Assembly: GCF_000218785.1 (NCBI RefSeq)
Contig: NZ_AFPO01000024.1
Span: 1-64,000, forward strand
Source of the DNA: Idiomarina sp. A28L
GTDB taxonomy: Bacteria; Pseudomonadota; Gammaproteobacteria; Enterobacterales; Alteromonadaceae
Reading direction: 5' to 3'
DNA length: 64,000 nt
The notes beneath the pieces were generated by a model. That model was not told where the DNA came from. It saw nothing but the letters and a program-made list of their open reading frames with translations, and made no database searches. This document shows positions 1 to 7,010 of this stretch, piece by piece. A program made the translations under genes and the position numbers. Position 1 is the stretch's first letter. Each line of letters begins with the position of its first letter.

Positions 1-27
1 TTAGGTCTCGCATTTCGAGTTCTATAA
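1..27 (+). CDS. possible C-terminal end of an upstream gene (partial)
   Basis: Reading from base 1, eight codons (LGLAFRVL) run into a TAA stop at 25-27. The stop is followed by a clean ribosome binding site (GGGAGG, 36-41) for the next gene at 52. The short gap would fit an upstream gene co-transcribed with the HEPN-like gene. Eight codons cannot identify a family, and the frame could be chance. Low confidence. Confidence 0.2.
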   Translation, partial: LGLAFRVL

Positions 28-51
28 GAATTTACGGGAGGCATTTAATAG

Positions 52-774
52 ATGAGTCACAATAATTTTATATTATCGCCATTAAGTACGATATTAAATG
101 ATGTAACCACCGCTAGTTTGGGGGCCGGCTCAGGAATAGAGACCTTCCCTTTGTGCGATTATGTGATGCAATCTGTTTTTTTAAAACTGACTGGAGCCCA
201 AGAGCAGAAAATGAAGTGTATCCGCTGGGCGCTTGCATCAGATGATTACGAGTATCGACACAATAAGCTCAATAAGAGAGACTTTGGTGATTGCTCTACA
301 TATAAAGATAAAGAGTCAATCTACAAAGATTTAGTGACGCAGATCATCAAAATTGGAAAGTCAGATTTTAATGACAACTTCATAGACAAGCAAAAAATAT
401 TAAATCAAACTATAGACACTATCAGGGATTGTTTTGTCGGTACAAACTTATATGTTTGGGCCGAAAATAGCTTTTTAGACTACAAGAAGATCTCTCCAAA
501 AATAGATATTTCGCACTTCGCTAGAAACAAAACCAATCTATTAACTGGGATCGCTATAGAAATTTACACTGACCATTTATATAGACATCGAAATCGAATT
601 GCGCATAACACATTATCTTATCAGCAAAACCTCCCTACACTGCGAGTGCTAGAAAGTGAAACCCAAATATACGAAAATTATTTCTTGTATTTTTATCTAT
701 TAATACTAATAGACAACGTATTTATTGACTTATACAAAAAATATCTAGAAACCTTAGAAGAATTCCCTAGCTAG
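52..774 (+). CDS. HEPN-like helical protein of unknown function, candidate defence cargo
   Basis: This 240-residue protein has no signal peptide or clear membrane segment and a largely helical appearance. Near the C-terminus it carries RHRNRIAHN, giving an R180-x4-H185 pair of the RX4-6H type that marks the HEPN superfamily, many members of which are ribonucleases in toxin-antitoxin and phage-defence systems. No other domain is recognised. The start is supported by GGGAGG 10 bases upstream of ATG. Base composition is clearly more AT-rich than the core genes to the right (17 G/C in the 60 bases 61-120), suggesting recent acquisition. It is convergent with the GNAT-like gene at 860. HEPN assignment rests on one motif; RNase activity and defence role are inference. 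Confidence 0.6.
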   Translation: MSHNNFILSPLSTILNDVTTASLGAGSGIETFPLCDYVMQSVFLKLTGAQEQKMKCIRWALASDDYEYRHNKLNKRDFGDCSTYKDKESIYKDLVTQIIKIGKSDFNDNFIDKQKILNQTIDTIRDCFVGTNLYVWAENSFLDYKKISPKIDISHFARNKTNLLTGIAIEIYTDHLYRHRNRIAHNTLSYQQNLPTLRVLESETQIYENYFLYFYLLILIDNVFIDLYKKYLETLEEFPS

Positions 775-859
775 CCGTTTTATATATGCAATGATTTTTG
801 CCAACATTAGGGGGCGACTAACAAGACTTAAAGATGTAGATTTTATTCTCGAGTTTGAC

Positions 860-1504
860 TCACTCATCAATGCAATGAGCAATTCTAGTTAACTCGTTAG
901 CTTGGTTGTCAAGGCCAAAGTCATCATCATAAGTACACTCTAATTTATCGCGAACTATTCTAACTTCAGCAGCGAGTCGCCTAAGCTCTTGCTTTATATT
1001 GTCGATATCGGCTTTTGAATTTGGTGTTCGGTCTATGCTTTCGGCCTTGAAATTACCAACGCTTTCTAAGTTCAATGAGTAAGTTTGGTGTCCCATGGCA
1101 TTAGGTTTTCGTTCTAGCATTTTCTCAAATCCTAATTTGGTTAGGTACTCTTCGCTTTCTTTAGTATTAGCGGTAGCTTTTTGCTCAGACCTACCTTCCC
1201 AAGATAGAAAAGGGAATATATGGTCATGCAACGCACGACTTAAATACCCTCTCTTGCGATATCTTTCTAATGCCAACCAGTGAAGATTATCCTCTTTCAT
1301 GTCGTATATAATTGCCACATACTCGATCTCATTCTTAATGAGAAAGAACCTTTTATTCTCTTCGTTACTTATTTTCCCCATCGGCCTTTCGCTCCACACT
1401 AAAGCGACTTCTACCGTTGGGCTTATTTTAAAGCTGGAAATCGGGATCGACCACTTACCAGAATTGGCAGTGTCAATATAGCTTTGGAGGGTTTCATGAT
1501 TCAT
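860..1504 (-). CDS. GNAT-like acetyltransferase with C-terminal coiled coil
   Basis: This 214-residue protein resembles GNAT N-acetyltransferases. A strand-helix unit LALERYRKRGYLSRAL (residues about 77-92) resembles the acetyl-CoA-binding motif A (R-x-x-G-x-L). ANTKESEEYLTKLGFEKM (about 112-129) is a typical GNAT motif B with the K-L-G-F signature. Residues about 155-214 are charged and probably coiled coil, beyond a normal GNAT length. Substrate unknown. It faces the HEPN-like gene tail to tail inside the island, and its 5' end lies about 56 bp from the first transposon-end-like site at 1560. It could be a stand-alone cargo enzyme or a GNAT-type toxin; no adjacent RHH antitoxin is visible. 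Confidence 0.55.
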   Translation of the reverse strand: MNHETLQSYIDTANSGKWSIPISSFKISPTVEVALVWSERPMGKISNEENKRFFLIKNEIEYVAIIYDMKEDNLHWLALERYRKRGYLSRALHDHIFPFLSWEGRSEQKATANTKESEEYLTKLGFEKMLERKPNAMGHQTYSLNLESVGNFKAESIDRTPNSKADIDNIKQELRRLAAEVRIVRDKLECTYDDDFGLDNQANELTRIAHCIDE

Positions 1505-1570
1505 GCCTGATTCTCTCTCAATAATTATTAGTGTTTCATCAAGCTCAGACCCGTTTAATTGTAGTGTAGT

Positions 1571-1586
1571 AATAAAGCTTCATGCA
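1571..1586 (+). repeat. TnsB-site-like repeat L1
   Basis: AATAAAGCTTCATGCA. It shares AATAAAG and TCAT in register with L2 and L3 and lies 8 bases inside the candidate terminal TGT at 1560, the same spacing as TGT to AATAAAG at the Tn7 right end (recalled, not checked). It is the most diverged of the three. Confidence 0.4.
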
Positions 1587-1637
1587 AGGCGATCCTTAAG
1601 TTATTGATTTTTCTTTGTCGTGAAGTCGCGCCTTAAA

Positions 1638-1653
1638 AATAAAGTGTCATACT
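1638..1653 (+). repeat. TnsB-site-like repeat L2
   Basis: AATAAAGTGTCATACT. It matches L3 at 15 of 16 positions. It matches the Tn7 repeat core AATAAAGTCTTAAACT (recalled from Tn7, not searched) at 13 of 16. Confidence 0.5.
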
Positions 1654-1692
1654 CAATGGTGGCGCCTAATCAAAGTTCGTCGAAACTCGTGT

Positions 1693-1708
1693 AATAAAGT
1701 ATCATACT
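1693..1708 (+). repeat. TnsB-site-like repeat L3
   Basis: AATAAAGTATCATACT, 55 bp after L2 and in the same orientation. The two could alternatively be operator repeats for the HigA-type regulator downstream, since such antitoxins bind repeats near their own promoter. Confidence 0.5.
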
Positions 1709-1926
1709 TATATGCGGCTTGAAGCTCTCAATTCAAATCGCTAATCACCATCATGAAAGTAACTGGGCTGCTTTTGGCAAAGTAATGGGGTTCTGTTTTA
1801 TCTGCTAACTTCGTAAATAGTGAACATCATTGATAATGTAATGGATGTCCTCGGAAGCGAAAACTTCCAATATGAATAGAGCCCTGGGTCGTCAAACACA
1901 GCATGATCTCAAGTGAGGTAGATGTG

Positions 1927-2232
1927 ATGAAGACATACAAAAGCAAACTCCCTATCAAACATCCAGGAAAAGTCTTTCGCGAGCGCTTCCTATCTCGATA
2001 CGATATAACTGTGAAAAATGCTGCACAAAAACTTCGTTTACATCCGTCGAGCCTATCGCGATTTTTAAATGGCCAAATGCCCGTATCATGTTTATTAGCA
2101 TTGAAGCTTGAAGTTGCAACGGGAGTATCTGCACAATTTTGGGTAGCTTGGCAAAATGATTATGATTTACAGCAATTAGAAATTTTACGAAAAGAGCTAA
2201 TCGATGCCGAGCCACTTTTAGATACAGCATAA
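1927..2232 (+). CDS. higA: HigA-family antitoxin / Xre-type DNA-binding protein (orphan)
   Basis: 101 residues. The sequence HPGKVFRERFLSRYDITV opens the protein as in HigA antitoxins. It is followed by a helix-turn-helix (about residues 28-55) with LHPSSLSRFLNGQ as recognition region, and the family ending GVSAQFWVAWQNDYDLQQL. In HigBA modules this protein represses the operon and neutralises the HigB mRNA interferase. The start at 1927 is preferred over an in-frame ATG at 1903 because AGTGAGG lies 8 bases before 1927. HigB normally lies directly upstream, but no intact toxin is visible; only a short HigB-like fragment near 1712. The gene ends 69 bases from the transposon-like end at 2301. 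Confidence 0.8.
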   Translation: MKTYKSKLPIKHPGKVFRERFLSRYDITVKNAAQKLRLHPSSLSRFLNGQMPVSCLLALKLEVATGVSAQFWVAWQNDYDLQQLEILRKELIDAEPLLDTA

Positions 2233-2255
2233 GGTAGCTACAGCGAAAGGTCTTT

Positions 2256-2301
2256 AGTATCACTTTATTCTGTAAATTATCATTTATTTCTGTATCTCAC
2301 A
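2256..2301 (-). repeat. terminal repeats of Tn7-like right end
   Basis: Read on the minus strand from 2301 the sequence starts TGTGAGA. It then has ACAGAAATAAATGATAAT (2293-2276) and ACAGAATAAAGTGATACT (2273-2256), ungapped 14/18 matches with a 20-bp period. Close-packed sites after a terminal TGTG are what the right end of Tn7 looks like. The element/comM junction falls directly after 2301. Confidence 0.6.
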
Positions 2302-2781
2302 CCTTGCGGTACGTTCAATGGAGATATTCAGAGCTCGCGCTCTACCCCAGAACAAATTCTTAAATACCTTGGTAAAATTTCTGGGCCTTTTCTCGATCGC
2401 ATTGATTTGCAAGTAGATGTGCCGCGGCAACCCGATGCGCTGCGCAGAACCAGCACAACAAGTAAGGTAACTAGCGCTCATTTGCAACAACAAGTGATAG
2501 CGGCGCAAGAGATACAACTAGAGCGCCAACAATGCTTGAATCATGCACTCTCGCCGAAGCAGCTCGAAATTGTTGCGAAGTTAAACGAGAACGATCATGA
2601 TTTTCTGGTAGCCGCCATGGAAAAACTTTCGCTTTCGCACCGTGCTTATCATCGAACGCTACGATTAGCGCGAACAATTGCTGATTTAAATGGCGATCTT
2701 GGGCTAAATCGAGAGCATCTGCTCGAAGCACTTAGTTACCGTGCGCTTGATGCGTTGTTAACTCAACTGCGTGCTTTGTAA
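2302..2781 (+). pseudogene. comM: comM (YifB-type AAA+ helicase), 5'-truncated C-terminal fragment
   Basis: In frame from 2302 the translation gives PCGTFNGD, then STPEQILKYLGKISGPF, LDRIDLQVDVPR and a C-terminal helical domain with SLSHRAYHRTLRLARTIADL. This is the distal part of ComM/YifB, a hexameric Mg-chelatase-like helicase that promotes branch migration during natural transformation. About 159 of the usual 500 or so residues remain; the Walker A and B part is missing. The break lies exactly inside the conserved NPCPCG motif, where the transposon-like end sits, so interruption by the island explains it. The missing half should be beyond the far end of the island. A TTG at 2407 could allow internal initiation, but a functional product is unlikely. 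Confidence 0.85.
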
Positions 2782-2864
2782 TTGAGCTTGTAGTGCATTT
2801 CTCAGTGTATGTTTGCTATTCTGCGTATTCATTGGTTTGAATTGCAACATGCAAGAGGGTACCT

Positions 2865-3527
2865 ATGCAGCACGAGCAGGATTCACAAACAGAGCAGCAA
2901 CCGAATAAGCTTCCGCCTATGGCAATACAGCAGCGTATTATTTTCATTAGTTTAGCTATTATTTTACTCACTATTCCAGTGTGGTTTGATGCTGTAGTGA
3001 TGCCTGGCGATTACGTTTTTGTATGGCGTTGGACAGAATCACAAATAATTTTCGAAAGCATGATTACGGTTGGCTTTTTAATCTCTGCCATTGCTGGCTT
3101 CTTTATTCTTCGCCGAGCTGCACTTGGTTGGCAATATTGGAAAATCGCCCGTTTGGGGATAAGCATTTGGATAGCCATGTTGGTATTGCTTACCTTATTT
3201 AGTTTGCTAATTTACTATGCCGGCGATCAGAAAGTACGTGCAGAGTTCGAAGGCGAGGGTTATACGGTAACGGCACTGGGTTCAGGTAGCGATGAGAACT
3301 CCCAGTTCTTCGTGGTAATGAGCTGTGATCAGCGTGGTATGTACAAGCGGGTAATTCACATTGATCGTTTTATTGGCGCCGATAACGTTGAATTCCGAAC
3401 TGACGGCGAAAACTTGAATGCGCATTACACCATTGACGGGCGAGAGCTACGCTACCAAACCTATGCGCTTCCAGAGCTTTATCAGCAGTGCATAACGGGT
3501 GAATCGCCGCGGCCCTTCGAACAATAA
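2865..3527 (+). CDS. hypothetical inner-membrane protein with three TM segments
   Basis: 220 residues, family not recognised. A polar N-terminus (about 1-22) is followed by three hydrophobic helices at about 24-45, 62-82 and 95-118. A soluble C-terminal domain of about 100 residues is rich in beta-prone sequence and contains the cysteine in VVMSCDQRG. The topology places the C-terminal domain on one side of the membrane; which side cannot be decided here. AAGAGGG about 8 bases upstream supports the ATG. It stands alone between the broken comM and a convergent lipoprotein gene, with a shared terminator. Confidence 0.6.
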   Translation: MQHEQDSQTEQQPNKLPPMAIQQRIIFISLAIILLTIPVWFDAVVMPGDYVFVWRWTESQIIFESMITVGFLISAIAGFFILRRAALGWQYWKIARLGISIWIAMLVLLTLFSLLIYYAGDQKVRAEFEGEGYTVTALGSGSDENSQFFVVMSCDQRGMYKRVIHIDRFIGADNVEFRTDGENLNAHYTIDGRELRYQTYALPELYQQCITGESPRPFEQ

Positions 3528-3576
3528 CTATCTTTTAAAAGATAGCTGCCGAATAGATACAATCGCGAGACAAATA

Positions 3577-3618
3577 AAAACGCCGCATTCGAGCGAAATA
3601 AGCTTGATGCGGCGTTTT
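3577..3618. terminator. bidirectional rho-independent terminator
   Basis: Perfect 12-bp inverted repeat AAAACGCCGCAT / ATGCGGCGTTTT with an A-run on one side and a T-run on the other. It lies between two convergent genes and can serve both. Confidence 0.9.
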
Positions 3619-3655
3619 GTATTGGGCTCTGCTTAATAAAGCCTAGCTTTCAACT

Positions 3656-4261
3656 TCAATATTGGAAGTTATCTTCCCAACCCCAAGGTGCGGGTGGTGC
3701 TTCCACTTCTTGGCTTAAATCAACATCTACGTGAAACTCACGATTCGGGCGCGATAAGCGGTACCGGAATGTGTTTTCATCAGGAAACGACATCCACCAA
3801 GTGTTGGTGATAGAAACAGTAGCATCTAGCTGCGTGAACAATTGCTTGCTGTATTCATCGGCTGGAAATGCTTGAGAATCTGGCGTGCCCAACGTAACTG
3901 TAGTGCCGCCATACATGGTCATTGGATCATCGCTACCATCTTCGAGGCGGTGGTCATGCTTAAGCTCTAACCCCATCTGGGTTTTTGTGATAATCCATGT
4001 GCGTGAATGGTTATCACCAACATGCAGAGGAATACGGATACGGTTTTCAGTACATTCGCGCACTTCAATAACGATGCGGTTGTTCATCCAAGTGGCATCA
4101 GTTTCTGGATTACCGGAAGTAACTTGGCCTTCGTAAGCTTTACCACAGTGTTCTGCAATAGTGTTAAAGAAAACCTCTTGTGGGTTGGGCTCCGCTGGCG
4201 TACATGCAGCAAGTGCAGCGGCCGCTCCTACTACGAGTAAATGCATTTTATTCAGGCGCAT
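3656..4261 (-). CDS. hypothetical lipoprotein
   Basis: 201 residues with a lipoprotein signal: positive MRLNK, hydrophobic stretch, lipobox LAAC with the lipidated cysteine at residue 20. This predicts an outer- or inner-membrane-anchored periplasmic protein. The mature part has two further cysteines (HCGKAY and RECTEN) that could form a disulfide, and beta-rich sequence. A tail of WGWEDNFQY closes it. No family was recognised and no operon partner is present; it is divergent from the cystathionine beta-synthase gene. Confidence 0.65.
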   Translation of the reverse strand: MRLNKMHLLVVGAAAALAACTPAEPNPQEVFFNTIAEHCGKAYEGQVTSGNPETDATWMNNRIVIEVRECTENRIRIPLHVGDNHSRTWIITKTQMGLELKHDHRLEDGSDDPMTMYGGTTVTLGTPDSQAFPADEYSKQLFTQLDATVSITNTWWMSFPDENTFRYRLSRPNREFHVDVDLSQEVEAPPAPWGWEDNFQY

Positions 4262-4391
4262 AGTATTTCCTCATTTTTGTTGAATCCGTTCCAACTAAAA
4301 TAACATAGAAACAACTGGCATGGATAGTAAGCGCCTTGTCGCGTAGAATATGCGCAAAGTAAAATACACCGCGAAATAAAAAGGCAGGCTC

Positions 4392-5357
4392 ATGAAGGTT
4401 TATAATAACGCTTTAGAAATGATTGGTAACACGCCAATGGTTCGGGTGAACCATATCGATACTGGCCCTTGCGAACTGTATCTGAAACTAGAAACACAGA
4501 ATCCAGGCGCTTCGATTAAAGATCGCATTGCCGTAACCATGATCGCGGCCGCCGAAGAGCAAGGTAAGATTAAACCGGGCGATACTCTTATAGAAGCTAC
4601 CGCAGGAAATACCGGCTTAGGTTTAGCTCTAGTAGCCGCGCAAAAAGGCTATAAATTAATTATCGTGCTGCCTGATAAAATGAGCCGCGAGAAACTCTAT
4701 AATTTGCGTGCTTTAGGTGCGGAAGTAATTGAAACGCGTTCAGATGTGCAAAAAGGCCATCCTGAGTATTACCAGGATTTAGCATTACGCCTTTCAAAAG
4801 AACGTAACGCGTTTTATATCAACCAGTTTGAAAATCCGGCGAATGTGCAAGCGCATTATGAAACTACTGCACCAGAAATTTGGCAGCAAATGGAAGGCAA
4901 CCTTGATGCGTTCGTATGTGGCGTTGGCTCTGGTGGCACACTTACCGGTGTTGGCCGTTATTTACGCGAACAAAAAGCAGATATCGATTTAGTGTTAGCC
5001 GACCCTGATGGGTCAATTTTGGCGCCACTAATTAATGAAGGTAAAGAAGTTGAAGCGGGCAGCTGGCGCGTGGAAGGCATTGGCGAAGATTTTATCCCAG
5101 TGATTTGCGAAATTGCATTGGCCGGTAAGGCTTATAGCATCAGTGATAAAGAATCGTTCGCTACGGCGCGTGAAGTATTGTTGAAAGAAGGCATTATGGT
5201 GGGTTCTTCAAGCGGAACCTTAATTGCTGCAGCATTGCAGTATTGCCGCGAACAAACCGAACCGAAGCGGGTTGTTACGCTGGCCTGTGATACCGGTTGT
5301 CGGTATCTATCGAAATTATTTAACGATGAGTGGTTAGCTGCTCAAGATTTAAGTTAA
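4392..5357 (+). CDS. cystathionine beta-synthase (catalytic core only, no CBS domains)
   Basis: 321-residue fold-type II PLP enzyme. The PLP lysine is in NPGASIKDRIAV (about residue 43), the phosphate loop and substrate loop are TAGNTGLGL and GVGSGGTLTG. Family features ADPDGSIL and VEGIGEDFIP match cystathionine beta-synthase better than CysK or CysM. It would condense homocysteine with serine or O-acetylserine to cystathionine in the cytosol. The C-terminal tandem CBS regulatory domains of animal CBS are absent, as in many bacteria. The next gene, cystathionine gamma-lyase, starts 14 bases after the stop, so the two form a reverse-transsulfuration operon. Exact nucleophile unverified. Confidence 0.88.
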   Translation: MKVYNNALEMIGNTPMVRVNHIDTGPCELYLKLETQNPGASIKDRIAVTMIAAAEEQGKIKPGDTLIEATAGNTGLGLALVAAQKGYKLIIVLPDKMSREKLYNLRALGAEVIETRSDVQKGHPEYYQDLALRLSKERNAFYINQFENPANVQAHYETTAPEIWQQMEGNLDAFVCGVGSGGTLTGVGRYLREQKADIDLVLADPDGSILAPLINEGKEVEAGSWRVEGIGEDFIPVICEIALAGKAYSISDKESFATAREVLLKEGIMVGSSSGTLIAAALQYCREQTEPKRVVTLACDTGCRYLSKLFNDEWLAAQDLS

Positions 5358-5371
5358 GAGGTATTTTATTT

Positions 5372-6544
5372 ATGCGCGATACAAAACATTTAGCATTTGC
5401 CACCCGCACCATTCATGGTGGCCAAGAACCAGAGCCAATTACAGGCGCGGTAATGCCGCCCATCGTAACAAGTTCTACTTATATTCAACCAAGCCCAGGT
5501 GAGCATTCTGGTTTTGAATACTCGCGCTCGCAAAACCCAACGCGTTTCGCGTGGGAGCGTTCTGTAGCAAACCTTGAAGGCGGTAGCCGTGGCTACGCGT
5601 TTGCCTCGGGTATGGCCGCAACAGCAACTATTCTTGAGTTACTCGATACTGGTGATCATGTAGTAGCGATGGACGATCTTTACGGCGGCAGCTTCCGTTT
5701 GTTCGATAAAGTGCGTGGCCGTTCAGCAGGTTTAGATTTCAGTTATGTTGATTTAACCGATATGCAGGAACTCACCGCATCGTTTACGCCGAAAACTCGC
5801 ATGGTGTGGATAGAAACCCCAAGCAATCCAATGTTAAAGCTAGTAGCTATTCGTGCGGTTGTTGCAAAGGCGCGGGAACACAACCCCGATATGATCGTTG
5901 TGGTTGATAACACCTTCGCTACGCCATACAACCAATTACCTTTAGCATTAGGTGCAGATATCGTAATGCACTCGGCAACCAAATATTTGAACGGCCATTC
6001 CGATATGGTGGGCGGTATTGCGGTGGTGGGTGAGCGCGAAGATCTGCAAGAGCAAATGGCGTTTTTGCAGAACTCGATTGGCGCAATTGCCGGGCCTTTC
6101 GATAGTTACTTAGCGCTTCGTGGTGTGAAAACATTGGCGTTGCGAATGAAGCACCATAACCAAGCTGCATTAGAAATTGCAGAGTGGCTTGAGCAACACC
6201 CGCGAGTGAAAACAGTGATTCATCCGGGTTTAAAAAGCCACCCGCAACACGAACTAGCGAAACAGCAAATGAGTGGCTTTGGTGGCATGATTTCAATTTT
6301 CTTAGATGGCGATTTGGATACTGCGCGCCGTTTCTTGGAAGCAGTTGAAATCTTTGCCTTGGCTGAATCTTTGGGTGGCGTAGAGAGTTTGATCGAGCAC
6401 CCAGCGATCATGACGCACGCTTCAATTCCAGCTGAAAACCGCCAGAAACTCGGTATTCACGATAACTTTGTGCGTATTTCAGTGGGTATTGAAGATACCC
6501 AGGATTTGATTGCTGATCTTGAGCAAGCACTGGAGAAAATGTAA
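5372..6544 (+). CDS. cystathionine gamma-lyase / trans-sulfuration PLP enzyme
   Basis: 390-residue Cys/Met-metabolism enzyme of the MetB/MetC/CGL family. Typical features are YSRSQNPTR, the PLP-binding FASGMAA, the aspartate in [10 protein letters not shown], and the PLP lysine in [12 protein letters not shown]. Late residues [20 protein letters not shown] are the family C-terminal signature. The start at 5372 is chosen because AAGAGG precedes it with good spacing; an upstream GTG overlaps the previous gene. With the CBS gene just upstream the likely role is cleavage of cystathionine to cysteine, 2-oxobutyrate and ammonia. A gamma-synthase or methionine gamma-lyase activity cannot be excluded by sequence alone. 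Confidence 0.88.
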   Translation: MRDTKHLAFATRTIHGGQEPEPITGAVMPPIVTSSTYIQPSPGEHSGFEYSRSQNPTRFAWERSVANLEGGSRGYAFASGMAATATILELLDTGDHVVAMDDLYGGSFRLFDKVRGRSAGLDFSYVDLTDMQELTASFTPKTRMVWIETPSNPMLKLVAIRAVVAKAREHNPDMIVVVDNTFATPYNQLPLALGADIVMHSATKYLNGHSDMVGGIAVVGEREDLQEQMAFLQNSIGAIAGPFDSYLALRGVKTLALRMKHHNQAALEIAEWLEQHPRVKTVIHPGLKSHPQHELAKQQMSGFGGMISIFLDGDLDTARRFLEAVEIFALAESLGGVESLIEHPAIMTHASIPAENRQKLGIHDNFVRISVGIEDTQDLIADLEQALEKM

Positions 6545-6963
6545 TGGCGGTTGCTCCATTTCATTTGGCTATTCCCGTAGATGACCTCGATAAAGCTCGC
6601 GCCTTTTATGGCGAGCTTCTGGGCTGTGGCGAGGGCCGCAGCAGTGATCATTGGATTGATTGGAATTTTCATGGGCATCAGCTGGTAACTCATGTTGCGC
6701 CCGACCGTTTGCTGCCGCCAGTAAGTAACCCGGTAGATGGCCACGATGTGCCTGTACCGCATTTCGGTGTAGTACTGGATATGGAGAGTTGGGAAGCATT
6801 GGCGGCTCGTGTTCATGAAGCTGGCATTAAATTTGTTATCGAACCCTATGTTCGGTTTAAAGGAAAGCCGGGCGAACAAGCCACCATGTTCTTTTATGAT
6901 CCGGCCGGCAACGCACTCGAATTTAAAGCCTTTGCTGATATCGGCCAGTTGTTTGCCAAATAA
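6544..6963 (+). CDS. VOC (glyoxalase/dioxygenase superfamily) protein
   Basis: 139 residues with the vicinal-oxygen-chelate layout: first beta-alpha-beta unit [20 protein letters not shown], second [18 protein letters not shown], and closing [13 protein letters not shown]. Candidate metal ligands are His near residue 6, His near 76 and Glu near 129. Substrate unknown. The ATG overlaps the TAA of the CGL gene (TAATG), so translation is probably coupled and a role in sulfur amino acid metabolism or detoxification of a by-product is suggested by context only. Confidence 0.8.
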   Translation: MAVAPFHLAIPVDDLDKARAFYGELLGCGEGRSSDHWIDWNFHGHQLVTHVAPDRLLPPVSNPVDGHDVPVPHFGVVLDMESWEALAARVHEAGIKFVIEPYVRFKGKPGEQATMFFYDPAGNALEFKAFADIGQLFAK

Positions 6964-7010
6964 TTTCTTTGGCAATTAAACACTTGTACTAGCTAAACAA
7001 TGGCGCGGAG

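Larger units (their letters stand above)
1505..1926. other. 422-bp non-coding stretch with three transposon-end-like sites
   Basis: No convincing gene is seen. It holds a TGT at 1560-1562 followed 8 bases later by the first of three AATAAAG-type sites (1571, 1638, 1693). It also holds a short reading frame at 1712-1744 (MRLEALNSNR, stop) that resembles the RLEALKGDR stretch of HigB toxins, and the upstream region of the HigA-type gene. No clear sigma-70 promoter was picked out. Confidence 0.55.
1..2301. mobile_element. right-hand part of a Tn7-like genomic island inserted in comM
   Basis: Everything left of 2301 is AT-rich accessory DNA (HEPN-like, GNAT-like and HigA genes). At 2302 the sequence switches, in frame, into the conserved middle of ComM. 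The last bases before the switch, read on the minus strand inward from 2301, begin TGTGAGATACAG. They contain two 18-nt repeats with a 20-bp period, 14/18 identical, at 2293-2276 and 2273-2256. A terminal TGT plus internal AATAAAGT-type repeats matches the design of Tn7-superfamily ends with TnsB sites. Tn6022/AbaR islands, related to Tn7, are known to insert in comM. The transposase genes and left end would lie outside the window. The boundary is seen; the family assignment is inferred. Confidence 0.6.
1560..2301. mobile_element. possible miniature Tn7-like element (about 742 bp) carrying higA
   Basis: Left candidate end: TGT at 1560, 8 bases, then three + strand sites at 1571-1586, 1638-1653 and 1693-1708, spaced 67 and 55 bp. 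Right candidate end: TGT on the minus strand at 2301, then two minus-strand sites with 20-bp period. Tn7 itself has about three spaced TnsB sites at its left end and tightly packed sites at its right end, so the asymmetry fits. Only a HigA-type gene lies between; no transposase. The 5-base flanks TTAAT (1555-1559) and CCTTG (2302-2306) do not match, so it is not a simple single insertion. It may be a tandem or deleted derivative. Confidence 0.4.

Noticed and set aside
1095-1481. Short open frames on the + strand opposite the GNAT-like gene
   Set aside because: They are antisense to a gene with recognisable motifs and have no ribosome binding site or family similarity.
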